NCBI RefSeq assembly: GCF_005048225.1
Contig: NZ_SUNI01000016.1
Span: forward strand, 1-64,000
Direction of reading: 5' to 3'
Length of the DNA stretch: 64,000 bases
DNA from: Paracoccus gahaiensis
GTDB taxonomy: Bacteria; Pseudomonadota; Alphaproteobacteria; Rhodobacterales; Rhodobacteraceae
This document shows, in pieces, positions 46,823 through 56,575 of the stretch (position 1 is its first letter; every line of letters begins with the position of its first letter). The notes under the pieces are model-generated. The model saw only the letters and a list, made by a program, of their open reading frames with translations. It had not been told where the DNA came from and searched no databases. The position numbers were made by a program, and so were the translations under genes.

Positions 46823-47821
46823 ATGGCAAAGCGCATCACGGGGCGGTTCTCGCCCGAGAACCTGCTGAAGAACAACCTGCCGGGGTCACCGCCCCGCCCG
46901 GCCCTGCCGCCGACGCCGCGCCATCCCCATGAGGGGCGGCCGAAATGGATCACGCTGGCGGCCTCGCCCTTCCTGCTGGGGGCGTTCTTCCAGGGGGCCA
47001 CCGGCATGGTCACCGATCTGGCGGCCTTCGGGCTGGTGGCCAGCGGCATGTACATGACCCGCGAGGGGCTGGTGGCGCAGGCGGCCTATCAGGCCCGCCG
47101 CGTGGCCAAGCGCCCGGCCATCCCCAGGAAGCTGTTCGGCGGGGTCACGGCCGCCCTGGGCATTGGCTTGGGCGCCGCCGAGCCGGGGGTCTGGGCCGAA
47201 GCCGGGCTGATCGGCGCGGCGGGGCTGGCGCTGCACCAGCTGTCCTTCGGGCTGGACCCCTGGCGCGACAAGGGCCGCGAGAACGTCGACAGCTTCCAGC
47301 AGGGCCGCGCCGAGACGATGATCGACGAGGCCGAGGGCCATCTGGAGCAGATGCGCGAGGCCATCGCGCGCAGCGGCGACCGGCGGCTGGAGGCGCGGGT
47401 GGCCGAGTTCGACGCCAGCGTGCGGCATCTCTTTGACCGGGTGCGCGAGAATCCCGGCGGGTTGGCCTCGGCCCGGCGCTATCTGGGGGTCTATCTGTCG
47501 GGCGCCCGCGATGCGACGATCCGCTTTGCCGACCTGTATGCGCAGACCCAGGACCGGCAGACCCGCGCCGCCTACGAGACCTTTCTGGACGATCTGGAAA
47601 AGGATTTCATCGCGGTCGCGGACCGGCTGCTGGATGGCGACCGCGATGCGCTGGACATCGAGATGTCGGTCTTGCGCGACCGTCTGGCCCGCGAGGGGCT
47701 GACGGGCGCCGCGACCCGCGTCGCCCCCGAGGATCGCCCCGCCTTGCAGAGCCAAGAGGCGCAGACGCTGGACGAGCTATTGCGCATGCCCATCCCCGCG
47801 CCGAAGGTTCCGCGCGACTGA
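46823..47821 (+). CDS. XpaC-like (5-bromo-4-chloroindolyl phosphate hydrolysis) family protein
   Basis: A 332-residue protein with a basic Pro-rich N-terminus, membrane segments near residues 50-75 and 105-135, and a long helical C-terminal part ([39 protein letters not shown]). The XpaC name comes from an indirect phenotype; the activity is unknown. GAGGG precedes the ATG at 46823. Its stop overlaps the truA start. Confidence 0.8.
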   Translation: MAKRITGRFSPENLLKNNLPGSPPRPALPPTPRHPHEGRPKWITLAASPFLLGAFFQGATGMVTDLAAFGLVASGMYMTREGLVAQAAYQARRVAKRPAIPRKLFGGVTAALGIGLGAAEPGVWAEAGLIGAAGLALHQLSFGLDPWRDKGRENVDSFQQGRAETMIDEAEGHLEQMREAIARSGDRRLEARVAEFDASVRHLFDRVRENPGGLASARRYLGVYLSGARDATIRFADLYAQTQDRQTRAAYETFLDDLEKDFIAVADRLLDGDRDALDIEMSVLRDRLAREGLTGAATRVAPEDRPALQSQEAQTLDELLRMPIPAPKVPRD

Positions 47822-48627
47822 TGCCGCGCTTTGCCCTGCAGGTCGAATATGACGGCGCCCCCTTCGCCGGGTGGCAGGCGCAGGCCGACCAGCCCTCGGT
47901 GCAGGGCGCGCTGGAGGCGGCGCTGGCGCGGCTGGACCCGAACTTTGCCGGGCGCCGCATCGCCGCCGCCGGGCGCACCGATGCGGGCGTGCATGCGACG
48001 GGACAGGTGGCCCATGCCGATCTGGACCGGGACTGGGATCCGTTCCGCCTGTCCGAGGCGCTGAACTGGCACCTGAAGCCCGCCCCCGTGGCGATCCTGC
48101 AGGCGGCGCGGGTGGACGATGACTTTCACGCCCGGTTTTCGGCGCAGGAGCGGCGCTATCTGTTCCGGCTGGTGGCGCGGCGGGCGCCGGTGACGCATCT
48201 GAAGGGCCGGGTCTGGCAGGTGCTGAACCCGCTGGACGTGGACGCGATGCGCGCGGGCGCGGCGCATCTGATCGGGCGGCACGATTTCACCACCTTCCGG
48301 TCCTCGCTGTGCCAAGCGGCGAGCCCGGTCAAGTCGCTGGACGAGATCCGGATCGAGACGGCCGAGGTCCCGCAGGGGGTGGAATACCGCTTCTCGCTGC
48401 GGGCGCGGTCCTTCCTGCACAATCAGGTGCGCTCGATCGTGGGCACATTGGAGCGGGTGGGCGCGGGGTCATGGCCGCCCGCGCGGGTGGCCGAGGCCTT
48501 GGCGGCGCGCGACCGCGCGGCCTGCGGTCCGGTCTGCCCGCCGCAGGGGCTGTACCTGACCGGGGTGGGTTACCCGCGCGATCCGTTCGACTTGCGGGCG
48601 CGCGGCGAGGGGCCGACGGGCAGATAG
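47821..48627 (+). CDS. truA: tRNA pseudouridine(38-40) synthase
   Basis: A 268-residue enzyme. The catalytic Asp54 is in GRTDAGVH (51-58). [15 protein letters not shown] opens it, and [17 protein letters not shown] is the C-terminal motif. It modifies anticodon-stem positions 38-40. It overlaps the XpaC stop (TGATG), and its last 58 bases overlap the 3' end of the opposite-strand sugar transferase. Confidence 0.97.
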   Translation: MPRFALQVEYDGAPFAGWQAQADQPSVQGALEAALARLDPNFAGRRIAAAGRTDAGVHATGQVAHADLDRDWDPFRLSEALNWHLKPAPVAILQAARVDDDFHARFSAQERRYLFRLVARRAPVTHLKGRVWQVLNPLDVDAMRAGAAHLIGRHDFTTFRSSLCQAASPVKSLDEIRIETAEVPQGVEYRFSLRARSFLHNQVRSIVGTLERVGAGSWPPARVAEALAARDRAACGPVCPPQGLYLTGVGYPRDPFDLRARGEGPTGR

Positions 48628-49382
48628 GTCTGCGCGCCCCGGCGGCGGCGCGGGCGTTCGTCCTTGCGCGAGATCACGATCTTGAGCGTGCTCCACAGGA
48701 TCCACAGGTCCAGCCGCATGCTGCGATGGCGCTGATAGATCAGGTCGATCTTGAGCTTGGCGGGCAGGCAGCGGCGGTAATAGGCGGCCTCGGTCGCGGC
48801 GGCGGACTTGCAGCGCGCCAGGATCCGGTCCTCGTGGCGGTGATAGATCAGCGTGGCGAGGCCGGTGACGCCGGGGCGCGAATGCAGCACCTGCGCATAG
48901 ACGGCGGGGAAACGCTCGACATATTCGCGCAGCGGCGGGCGGGGGCCGACAAAGCTCATGTCGCCGAAGAGGATGTTGAACAACTGCGGCAGCTCGTCGA
49001 TGCGCGAGCGGCGCAGGAAGCGGCCCATCGGCGTGATACGCCAGTGCTTGTGCGCGCCGGTGGCGCCGAAATCGTCCTCCTCGCACAGCATGGTGCGGAA
49101 CTTCCACTGGGTGAAGGGCTGGTTCGGCGCGCGCATCCGGTGGGCGGCATAGAGGATCGGGCGGCCCTGCAGGATCAGCAGCAGCCCCGCCACGCTCAGC
49201 ATCACCAGCGACAGGGGCATCAGCAGCAGCAGCGCGAGGGCGATGTCGAAAGCGCGCTTGGAGCGGGGCATCGGATTGATGCCGGGCGCCTTCGCCTCGC
49301 CGATGAACCACGCCATCTTGGGTGAGGTCAGCGCCCGCAGCTGCGTCGCGTCCGTATTGTCCCAATCATGGTGGATCGTCAC
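48570..49382 (-). CDS. Polyprenyl-phosphate sugar transferase (exopolysaccharide/undecaprenyl type)
   Basis: A 270-residue bacterial sugar transferase. One membrane helix (residues about 42-65, [19 protein letters not shown]) precedes the catalytic part with [42 protein letters not shown] and [10 protein letters not shown]. It loads a sugar phosphate onto a lipid carrier. The GTG at 49382 is preferred, but ATG 49316 is possible; ribosome sites are weak at both. It lacks surrounding capsule genes. Confidence 0.85.
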   Translation of the reverse strand: MTIHHDWDNTDATQLRALTSPKMAWFIGEAKAPGINPMPRSKRAFDIALALLLLMPLSLVMLSVAGLLLILQGRPILYAAHRMRAPNQPFTQWKFRTMLCEEDDFGATGAHKHWRITPMGRFLRRSRIDELPQLFNILFGDMSFVGPRPPLREYVERFPAVYAQVLHSRPGVTGLATLIYHRHEDRILARCKSAAATEAAYYRRCLPAKLKIDLIYQRHRSMRLDLWILWSTLKIVISRKDERPRRRRGAQTYLPVGPSPRARKSNGSRG

Positions 49383-49549
49383 GACTTCTGCCCGCCTTGC
49401 TGCTTGGAGTGGCCCTTGGGGCCTTCCCGGCGCTAGCACAGCTTGGCTGGATTGGAAACCGCCCCGGCGGAAAGGCGCGCACTCCCTTGCGCGGGCATGG
49501 CACATCGGCCACTGTCCCAAGGTACAGACAAGGGACGGCGCCGAGAGCA

Positions 49550-50005
49550 ATGCGGAAATTTCTGGTCCTTCTGGACGACAGCCGGGAATGCCTGAACGCG
49601 ATGCGCTTCGCCGCGATGCGGGCAGCGAAATCCGAGGGCGCGGTGGTGATCCTGTCGGTCATCCCGACCGAGGAGATCCAGCATGGCTTCGGTGTGGCCG
49701 ACGTGATGCGGGCCGAGGCGCGCGAGCGGATCGAGGCGCATTTCGAGGTCTTCGCCAAGTGGATGCGCTCGCGCCCCAAGATCGAGCCCGAGCTGATCAT
49801 CCGCGAGGGAGACACCGCCGAGGCGCTGCTGGCGCAGATCACCGAGGATGGCGAGATCGGCGTCGTGGTGCTGGGGCTGTCTGCCGATAAAAGCAGCACC
49901 AATCCGGTGCTGACCCGGCTGATGCGCGATCCCGCAAGCCTGCCCTGCGCGATCACCCTGGTCCCGGGCGACCTGTCCAAGGACCGGCTGGAAGCGATCA
50001 CCTGA
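49550..50005 (+). CDS. Universal stress protein family (UspA)
   Basis: A 151-residue protein opening MRKFLVLLDDSRECLNAMRFAAMRA. The C-terminal part EIGVVVLGLSADKSSTNPV lacks a full GxxGxxxx(S/T) ATP loop, so it may not bind ATP like canonical members. The longer frame upstream is rejected because no conserved sequence lies there. It stands alone, just before the nfu operon. Confidence 0.85.
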   Translation: MRKFLVLLDDSRECLNAMRFAAMRAAKSEGAVVILSVIPTEEIQHGFGVADVMRAEARERIEAHFEVFAKWMRSRPKIEPELIIREGDTAEALLAQITEDGEIGVVVLGLSADKSSTNPVLTRLMRDPASLPCAITLVPGDLSKDRLEAIT

Positions 50006-50018
50006 GGGGCGGCGCGGC

Positions 50019-50047
50019 TTGACCCGAGGGCCCCCGATGGCCATATC
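50019..50047 (+). promoter_or_regulatory. Promoter of nfu-tsaB-rimI
   Basis: TTGACC (50019-50024) and CATATC (50042-50047) are 17 bases apart, about 15 bases upstream of the probable start point and 22 before the nfu ATG. AAAGGAG precedes the start codon. Confidence 0.55.
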
Positions 50048-50068
50048 AGGGATCAAAGGAGCGCCCCC

Positions 50069-50632
50069 ATGTTCATCCAGACCGAGACGACGCCGAACCC
50101 CGCGACCCTGAAATTCCTGCCCGGTGAATCGGTGCTGGGCAGCGGCACCGCCGATTTCCCCTCGCCCGACACCGGAGCCTCCTCGCCCCTGGCGCGGCGG
50201 ATCTTCGCCGTCGAGGGCGTGACCGGGGTGTTCCTGGGCCGCGACTTCGTGACCGTGACCAAGGCGGACGGCGCGGCCTGGGATCATCTGAAGCCCTCGG
50301 TCCTGGGCGCGATCATGGAGCATTTCCAGTCGGGCGCCCCCGCCATCGAGGGCGCGGCCCCCGAAAGCGCCGGGCACGCCTCGCATGAGGCCGGACCCGA
50401 TGCCGAGATCGTTGTGCAGATCAAGGAATTGCTGGACACCCGCGTGCGGCCCGCCGTGGCGCAGGATGGCGGCGACATCACCTTCCACGGCTTCGACCGG
50501 GGCATCGTCTATCTGCACATGCAGGGCGCCTGTGCGGGCTGCCCCTCCTCGACCCTGACGCTGAAGATGGGGATCGAGAACCTCTTGCGCCATTACATCC
50601 CCGAGGTGGTCGAGGTCCGGCCCGTTGCCTGA
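50069..50632 (+). CDS. NifU/Nfu-type iron-sulphur scaffold
   Basis: A 187-residue carrier of [4Fe-4S] clusters. The N-terminal Nfu_N domain begins MFIQTETTPNPATLKFLPG. The C-terminal NifU domain has Cys155 and Cys158 in GACAGCPSS. It delivers clusters to target enzymes. It overlaps tsaB by eight bases. Confidence 0.93.
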   Translation: MFIQTETTPNPATLKFLPGESVLGSGTADFPSPDTGASSPLARRIFAVEGVTGVFLGRDFVTVTKADGAAWDHLKPSVLGAIMEHFQSGAPAIEGAAPESAGHASHEAGPDAEIVVQIKELLDTRVRPAVAQDGGDITFHGFDRGIVYLHMQGACAGCPSSTLTLKMGIENLLRHYIPEVVEVRPVA

Positions 50633-51227
50633 CCGGATCGTTCTGGGCTTTGACACATCGGCCGCGCATTGCGCGGCCGCTTTGCTGCGGGGCGACGTGC
50701 TGATCGCCACCCGCCACGAGGACATGGCCAAGGGGCAGGCCGAACGGCTGATGCCGCTCATGGAGGAGATGCTGGCCGGTGCGGGTCTGGGCTGGCGCGA
50801 TCTGGACGCGATCGGGGTCGGCACCGGGCCGGGCAATTTCACCGGCATCCGGATCGGCGTCGCGGCGGCCCGCGGGCTGGCGCTGGCGCTGCGCATCCCG
50901 TCCATCGGGGTGGGCGCCCCCGAGGCGCTGGCCTGGGGTCTGGCGCGGCCCTGCCGGGTGGTGATCCCCGGTCGGGGCGGCGAGGTGATCTGGCAGGATT
51001 TCACCGGCCCGCAGGAGGGCGAGGCGGAGGGCCGGCCGCAGCAGGCTGCGACCGGCGCGCTGCCGCCCGGCCCCGCGCCGGCGGAGCCGGTGGTGGGCAT
51101 CGCCGAGGGCGTGGCGCGCCTGGCGGCCCTGCGCTGCGACCGGCCGCAGCCGCGCCCCGCGCCTCGCTATCTGCGCCCGGCGGACGCAGCCCCCGCCCGC
51201 GAGGCGCCTCCGGTCATCCTGCCGTGA
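50625..51227 (+). CDS. tsaB: tRNA threonylcarbamoyladenosine biosynthesis protein TsaB
   Basis: A 200-residue partner of TsaD. It starts at TTG overlapping the nfu end. FDTSAAHCAAALLRG, MPLMEEMLAGAG and GVGTGPGNFTGIRIGVAAARGLA are the core ASKHA motifs. The C-terminal half is divergent and Pro-rich. tsaD lies at 41345, so the complex is encoded in separate operons. rimI follows, as in many bacteria. Confidence 0.92.
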   Translation: MPDRIVLGFDTSAAHCAAALLRGDVLIATRHEDMAKGQAERLMPLMEEMLAGAGLGWRDLDAIGVGTGPGNFTGIRIGVAAARGLALALRIPSIGVGAPEALAWGLARPCRVVIPGRGGEVIWQDFTGPQEGEAEGRPQQAATGALPPGPAPAEPVVGIAEGVARLAALRCDRPQPRPAPRYLRPADAAPAREAPPVILP

Positions 51228-51238
51228 GGCCGCCCGAC

Positions 51239-51730
51239 ATGCGCCCGGACACGGACGGGCAAGACCTTCCGCCAGCGGCGCCGACCTCTCAGGCCCCCCT
51301 CGGCCCTGACCCCTCTGCGCAGGCGCTGGCCCTGCTGCATGCGCGCTGCTTCACGCGGCCCCGGCCCTGGTCGGCGGCGGAGTTCGACAGCCTCATCGCC
51401 CTGCCCGGCTGCTTCCTGCTGACACTGCCCCAGGGCTTCCTGCTAGGCCGCACCGTCGCGGACGAGGCGGAACTGCTGACGCTTGCGGTCGCGCCCGAGG
51501 CTCGGCGCGCGGGGCTGGGGCGGCGGCTGATTGCCTCGTTCGCAGGCAGGGCGCGGCAGATGGGGGCAGCGACGGCCTTTCTGGAGGTGGCGGCGGACAA
51601 TCCGGCGGCCCGGGGCCTCTATGCGGGCACGGGCTGGGTGGAAGCCGGCACGCGGAGGCGATATTACGGCCCTGCGACGGATGCGATCGTGATGCGCCTG
51701 ACGCTGCGTGCCACCCAAGAAGGCGGTTGA
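51239..51730 (+). CDS. rimI: GNAT N-acetyltransferase, RimI-like
   Basis: A 163-residue acetyltransferase; acetyl-CoA motif A reads LAVAPEARRAGLGRRLIASF, followed by ATAFLEVAADNPAARGLYAGTGW. Context with tsaB supports RimI (N-terminal acetylation of ribosomal S18 in E. coli), but substrate is inferred. GTG 51224, overlapping the tsaB stop as GTGA, is an alternative start; ATG 51239 has GAGG nine bases upstream. Confidence 0.85.
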   Translation: MRPDTDGQDLPPAAPTSQAPLGPDPSAQALALLHARCFTRPRPWSAAEFDSLIALPGCFLLTLPQGFLLGRTVADEAELLTLAVAPEARRAGLGRRLIASFAGRARQMGAATAFLEVAADNPAARGLYAGTGWVEAGTRRRYYGPATDAIVMRLTLRATQEGG

Positions 51731-51811
51731 CCGACCCCGACCGATGCGCCCTAATCGGGCCATCGGCGGGCCCGTTGAATCGCCCGTGAAAAAACAGGAT
51801 GAGGTTCCTTG

Positions 51812-52801
51812 ATGTCCCTGATGAAATCGCTTCTGGCGGGTGCGGCCCTGACCGGTCTGACGGCGGGCGCGGCCCTGGCCGACCCGGCCCTGATCTATGA
51901 TCTGGGCGGCAAGTTCGACAAGTCCTTCAACGAGGCGGCCTATACCGGCGCCGCCCGGTGGGTCGAGGAAACCGGCGGCACCTATCGCGAGCTGGAGATG
52001 CAGTCCGAGGCGCAGCGCGAGCAGGCCCTGCGCCGTCTGGCGGAATCGGGATCGAACCCGATCGTCATGACCGGCTTTGCCTTCGGCGACGTGCTGACCC
52101 AGGTGGCGGGCGATTACCCGGATACGAAATTCGCGATCATCGACATGGTGGTCGAGGCGCCGAACGTGCAGTCGGTCGTCTTCACCGAGGAACAGGGCAG
52201 CTATCTGGCGGGCATCATGGCCGGCATGGCCTCGGACAGCGGCACCGTGGGCTTCATCGGCGGCATGGACATCCCGCTGATCCACAAGTTCGAATGCGGC
52301 TTTGCCCAAGGCTTCAAGTCGGTCCAGCCCGAGGGCAGCGTGCTGATCAACTATACCGGCACGACGCCCGCCGCCTGGAACGACCCGGTGCGGGGCGGAG
52401 AGCTGACCCGCGCCCAGATCTCGCAGGGCGCGGACGTCATCTATGCGGCGGCCGGCGGCACCGGCATCGGCATCCTGCAGACCGCCGCCGACGAGGGCAT
52501 CCTGTCCATCGGCGTGGACAGCAACCAGAACGCGCTGCATCCGGGGCAGGTGCTGACCTCGATGGTCAAGCGCGTGGACAATGCCGTCTACGAGGCCTTC
52601 GTGGCGGGCGCCGATCTGGAGCCGGGCATCCGGGTCATGGATCTGGCCGCCGAAGGCGTGGATGTGGCGGTGGACGAGTCCAATGCCGATCTGGTGACGG
52701 CCGAGATGCAGGCCGCCGTGGACGAGGCCAAGGCGGGCATCGCCTCGGGCGAGGTCGCGGTCCATGACTACATGACCGACAACACCTGCCCGGCGTCCTG
52801 A
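51812..52801 (+). CDS. BMP-family ABC transporter substrate-binding protein (nucleoside)
   Basis: A 329-residue periplasmic protein with a Sec signal (MSLMKSLLAGAALTGLTAG, cleavage near ALA-DPAL) and no lipobox Cys. LIYDLGGKFDKSFNEAAYTGA, DMVVEAPNVQSVVFTEEQGSYLAG and GFIGGMDIPLIHKFECGFAQG are the BMP/PnrA-like features. The following genes make the rest of the importer, and a purine nucleoside phosphorylase ends the operon. Purine nucleosides are the likely ligand. Confidence 0.93.
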   Translation: MSLMKSLLAGAALTGLTAGAALADPALIYDLGGKFDKSFNEAAYTGAARWVEETGGTYRELEMQSEAQREQALRRLAESGSNPIVMTGFAFGDVLTQVAGDYPDTKFAIIDMVVEAPNVQSVVFTEEQGSYLAGIMAGMASDSGTVGFIGGMDIPLIHKFECGFAQGFKSVQPEGSVLINYTGTTPAAWNDPVRGGELTRAQISQGADVIYAAAGGTGIGILQTAADEGILSIGVDSNQNALHPGQVLTSMVKRVDNAVYEAFVAGADLEPGIRVMDLAAEGVDVAVDESNADLVTAEMQAAVDEAKAGIASGEVAVHDYMTDNTCPAS

Positions 52802-54444
52802 TGACCACAGCAGGCGATGCGATGGGGGGGCGGCCCGCTGCGGCCGCCCCCGCTGCCATCGAGCTGCGCGGCATCTCGAAGGCATTCGGTGCGGTTCAGG
52901 CGAACCGCGACATCAATCTGACCGTGCCCAAGGGCACCATCCACGGCATCATCGGCGAGAACGGCGCGGGCAAGTCGACGCTGATGTCGATCCTCTACGG
53001 CTTCTACAAGCCCGATGCGGGCGAGATCCTGGTGGGCGGTCGGGCGATCACCATCGCCGACAGCCAGACCGCGATCCGCGCGGGCATCGGCATGGTTTTC
53101 CAGCATTTCAAGCTGGTGCAGAACTTCACCGTGCTAGAAAACGTCATTCTGGGGGTCGAGGACGGCGCCCTGCTGCGCCCGTCTTTGTCCAAGGCGCGCG
53201 GCGTGCTGAAGCAGCTGGCCGCCGACTATCAGCTGAGCGTGGACCCCGACGAGACGGTCGAGAACCTCTCCGTGGGTCACCAGCAGCGGGTCGAGATCCT
53301 CAAGGCGCTGTACCGGCAGGCCGACATCCTGATCCTGGACGAGCCCACGGGCGTGCTGACGCCGGCCGAGGCCGATCACCTGTTCCGCATCCTGGAAGGG
53401 CTGAAGGCCGAGGGCAAGACGATCATCCTGATCACCCACAAGCTGCGCGAGATCATGGAGATCACCGACAACGTCTCGGTCATGCGGCGGGGCGAGATGG
53501 TGGCCTCGGTCAAGACGTCCGAGACCAGCCCCGAGCAGCTGGCCGAGCTGATGGTGGGCCGCAAGGTCCTGCTGAACGTGGACAAGACCCCGGCGCGGCC
53601 CCAGGCCCCGGTGCTCGAGGTCCGCGACCTGACAATGCGCGATGCCGAGGGCGTCGAGCGCCTGCGCGGCATCAGCCTGGACATCCGCGCCGGAGAGATC
53701 CTGGGCATCGCGGGGGTCAGCGGCAACGGCCAGACGCAGCTGCTGGAGATCCTGGGCGGGTATCCCGAAAAGGGCGCCAAGGTCGGGGGCGATGTGCGCA
53801 TGAACGGCGCCCCCCTGCCCCTGTCGGGATCGGGCTGCGACGCGGGCCAGCGGCGCCGCGACGGCGTGGGCCATATCCCCGAGGACCGTCAGGTCGAGGG
53901 GCTGATCATGGATTTCACCGCATGGGAGAACGTGGCCTTCGGCTGGCATGACGCGCCCGAGTTCAACAAGGGCTGGCTGATGGACAATGACGCCATCCGC
54001 CGCGACGCGCAGGCCAAGATGGAGCGCTTCGACGTGCGACCCCGCGACTGCCATCTGGCGGCGCGCAACTTCTCGGGCGGGAACCAGCAGAAGATCGTCG
54101 TGGCGCGCGAGATCGAGCGCAATCCCGACCTGCTGCTGATCGGCCAGCCCACGCGCGGCGTCGATATCGGCGCGATCGAGTTCATCCACAAGCAGATCGT
54201 GGCGCTGCGCGATGCGGGCAAGGCGATCCTTCTGGTCTCGGTCGAGCTGGACGAGATTTTGGCGCTGTCCGACCGCGTGGCGGTGATGTTCGACGGCCGC
54301 ATCATGGGCGAGCGCCTGCCCGGCCAGACCACCACGGGCGAGTTGGGCCTGCTGATGGCGGGCATCACCGACACCGACCACACCCCTGCCGAGGCCGGCA
54401 TTCCGCCCGAGGTCGCCCATGACCTGCCACAAGGACGCGCCTGA
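52801..54444 (+). CDS. ABC transporter ATP-binding protein, two nucleotide-binding domains
   Basis: A 547-residue tandem ATPase. Domain 1 has GENGAGKST, the signature LSVGHQQRVEI and ILDEPTGVLTP. Domain 2 has GVSGNGQTQ, lacking the Walker A lysine, then FSGGNQQKIVVAREI, the usual layout for BMP/sugar-type ATPases. Its ATG overlaps the binding protein stop (TGATG), and its stop overlaps the permease start. Confidence 0.95.
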   Translation: MTTAGDAMGGRPAAAAPAAIELRGISKAFGAVQANRDINLTVPKGTIHGIIGENGAGKSTLMSILYGFYKPDAGEILVGGRAITIADSQTAIRAGIGMVFQHFKLVQNFTVLENVILGVEDGALLRPSLSKARGVLKQLAADYQLSVDPDETVENLSVGHQQRVEILKALYRQADILILDEPTGVLTPAEADHLFRILEGLKAEGKTIILITHKLREIMEITDNVSVMRRGEMVASVKTSETSPEQLAELMVGRKVLLNVDKTPARPQAPVLEVRDLTMRDAEGVERLRGISLDIRAGEILGIAGVSGNGQTQLLEILGGYPEKGAKVGGDVRMNGAPLPLSGSGCDAGQRRRDGVGHIPEDRQVEGLIMDFTAWENVAFGWHDAPEFNKGWLMDNDAIRRDAQAKMERFDVRPRDCHLAARNFSGGNQQKIVVAREIERNPDLLLIGQPTRGVDIGAIEFIHKQIVALRDAGKAILLVSVELDEILALSDRVAVMFDGRIMGERLPGQTTTGELGLLMAGITDTDHTPAEAGIPPEVAHDLPQGRA

Positions 54445-55550
54445 TGGACAAGATGCCGAAATGGGCCGACGTGATCCTGACGCCGCTGATCTCTTTGATC
54501 CTGGCCATGGGGATCTCGGCGCTGGTGATCCTGGCCATCGGGGAAAGCCCCTGGATGGCGCTGACCACGATGGTCGAGGGCGCCTTGGGCTCCAGCTATG
54601 GCTGGGGATTCACGCTCTATTACGCGACGAACTTTGTCTTCACCGGGCTGGCCGTGATGGTCGCCTATCACGCCAGTCTCTTCAATATCGGCGGCGAGGG
54701 TCAGGCGGCGATGGGGGGCCTGGGCGTCGCGCTGGTGCTTTTGTACCTGCCGCTGCCGCATTGGGCGATCGCCCTGCCGGTGGCGATGGTGGGGGCTGCG
54801 GCCTTCGGCGCGGCCTGGGCCTTCCTGCCCGCCTTCCTGCAGGCCAAGCGCGGCAGCCATATCGTGATCACGACGATCATGTTCAACTTCATCGCCGCCG
54901 CCCTGCTGAACTATGTGCTGGTCAACCAGCTGCGCCCGGTGGGCAGCATGGACCCGGCCTCGGCCCGCTTTCCCGAGGCGACCAACCTGCCCGCCCTGAC
55001 CGACATCGCCGCCGCGATGGGGTTTGACTGGGGCCGCAATTCGCCCGTCAACGTGACCTTCCTGGTGGCGCTGGCGGCCTGCTTCCTGATCTGGGTGCTG
55101 ATCTGGCGCACGCGGCTTGGCTATCAGATCCGCGCCTTCGGGCGGTCCGAGCCGGGCGCCGTCTATGCCGGCATCAACCCGGTCACCATCACCGTCATCG
55201 CCATGCTGATCTCGGGCGGGCTGGCGGGCATGATGGCCATCAACAACGTCATGGGCGAGGCGGAACGTCTGGTCCTGAACGCGGTCGAGGGCGCGGGCTT
55301 CATCGGCATCGCGGTGGCCCTGATGGGCCGCAACCACCCGCTTGGCATCCTGCTAGCGGCGCTCTTGTTCGGGTTCCTCTATCAGGGCGGCGGAGAGCTG
55401 GCCCTGTGGACCTCGATCCCGCGCGAGCTGATCATCGTCATCCAGGCGCTGGTGATCCTCTTCACCGGAGCCTTGGACAACATGGTGCGGATGCCGCTGG
55501 AGCGGCTGTTCCTGACCATGCGCCGCACCAGCCGGGGGGCGGTGAAATGA
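54444..55550 (+). CDS. ABC transporter permease 1 (BPD_transp_2, nucleoside)
   Basis: A 368-residue inner-membrane permease with about 8-10 helices. FNIGGEGQAAMGGLGVALVL and AGINPVTITVIAMLISGGLAGMMAINNVMG are family-typical. It pairs with permease 2 to form the channel. The stop overlaps the next start (ATGA). Confidence 0.94.
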   Translation: MDKMPKWADVILTPLISLILAMGISALVILAIGESPWMALTTMVEGALGSSYGWGFTLYYATNFVFTGLAVMVAYHASLFNIGGEGQAAMGGLGVALVLLYLPLPHWAIALPVAMVGAAAFGAAWAFLPAFLQAKRGSHIVITTIMFNFIAAALLNYVLVNQLRPVGSMDPASARFPEATNLPALTDIAAAMGFDWGRNSPVNVTFLVALAACFLIWVLIWRTRLGYQIRAFGRSEPGAVYAGINPVTITVIAMLISGGLAGMMAINNVMGEAERLVLNAVEGAGFIGIAVALMGRNHPLGILLAALLFGFLYQGGGELALWTSIPRELIIVIQALVILFTGALDNMVRMPLERLFLTMRRTSRGAVK

Positions 55551-56575
55551 ACATCCGCGAATCGCTGATCGCGATCCTGGTGCTGGGGATCTGCGTTTTC
55601 TGGGCACTGGCCGATGGCGCCGCCGCCCAGCAGGGCATCGGCAGCGCGCTGCGCCTGATGACGCCGCTGCTGCTGGCCTGCCTGGCGGGGCTCTATTCGG
55701 AACGCGCGGGCGTCTTCGACATCGGGCTGGAGGGCAAGATGCTGATGGCGGCCTTCACCGCCGCCTCGGTCGCCTACATCACCGGCAGCGCTTGGCTGGG
55801 GCTGGCGGCGGGCATCGGCGGGTCGCTGGCCCTGTCGCTGATCCACGGGCTGGCCTCGATCACCTTCATGGGCAACCAGCTGATCTCGGGCGTGGCGATC
55901 AACTTCCTGGCCTCGGGGCTGACGGTGCTGATCGGGCAGAACGCCTTCGGCCTCGGCGGCCGCACGCCCGCCCTGACCGGCGACGGCCGGTTTGGCCCGA
56001 TCACCCTGCCCGGGGCCGAGGCCGTGGCGGACGTGCCGCTGCTGGGACCGATCTATTCGGGCCTGATCTCGGGCCAGACGATCCTGGTCTATGTGGCCTT
56101 CGCGATGGTGCCGATCACCTGGTGGGTGCTCTACCGCACGCGCTTCGGGCTGCGGCTGCGGGCGGTGGGTGAAAACCCGGCCTCGGTCGACACGGCGGGC
56201 ATCTCGGTCACGCGGCTGCGCTACACGGCGGTGGCCATCGCGGGCATCCTCTGCGGCATCGCGGGCGCCTATCTGGCCACCGGCCTCTCGGCGGGCTTCG
56301 TCAAGGAGATGACGGCAGGCCGCGGCTTCATCGCGCTGGCCGCGCTGATCTTCGCCAAGTGGCGGCCTTGGCAGGCGCTCTTCGCGACCTTCCTCTTCGG
56401 CCTTCTCGAGGCGATCGCCAACCTCTATCCCAACCTCGATCTGGGGATCGTGGTGGTGCCGTCGATGTTCATGAACGCGCTGCCCTATATCCTGACGGTG
56501 ATCATCCTCGCGGGTTTCGTGGGCCGCGCCATCCCCCCCCGCGCCGGAGGAGAGCCCTATGTCAAGGAGCGCTGA
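55547..56575 (+). CDS. ABC transporter permease 2 (BPD_transp_2, nucleoside)
   Basis: A 342-residue permease, paralogous to permease 1. FDIGLEGKMLMAAFTAASV and MTAGRGFIALAALIFAKW are typical. The start at 55547 overlaps permease 1. Its end overlaps the phosphorylase gene by 17 bases. Confidence 0.94.
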   Translation: MNIRESLIAILVLGICVFWALADGAAAQQGIGSALRLMTPLLLACLAGLYSERAGVFDIGLEGKMLMAAFTAASVAYITGSAWLGLAAGIGGSLALSLIHGLASITFMGNQLISGVAINFLASGLTVLIGQNAFGLGGRTPALTGDGRFGPITLPGAEAVADVPLLGPIYSGLISGQTILVYVAFAMVPITWWVLYRTRFGLRLRAVGENPASVDTAGISVTRLRYTAVAIAGILCGIAGAYLATGLSAGFVKEMTAGRGFIALAALIFAKWRPWQALFATFLFGLLEAIANLYPNLDLGIVVVPSMFMNALPYILTVIILAGFVGRAIPPRAGGEPYVKER

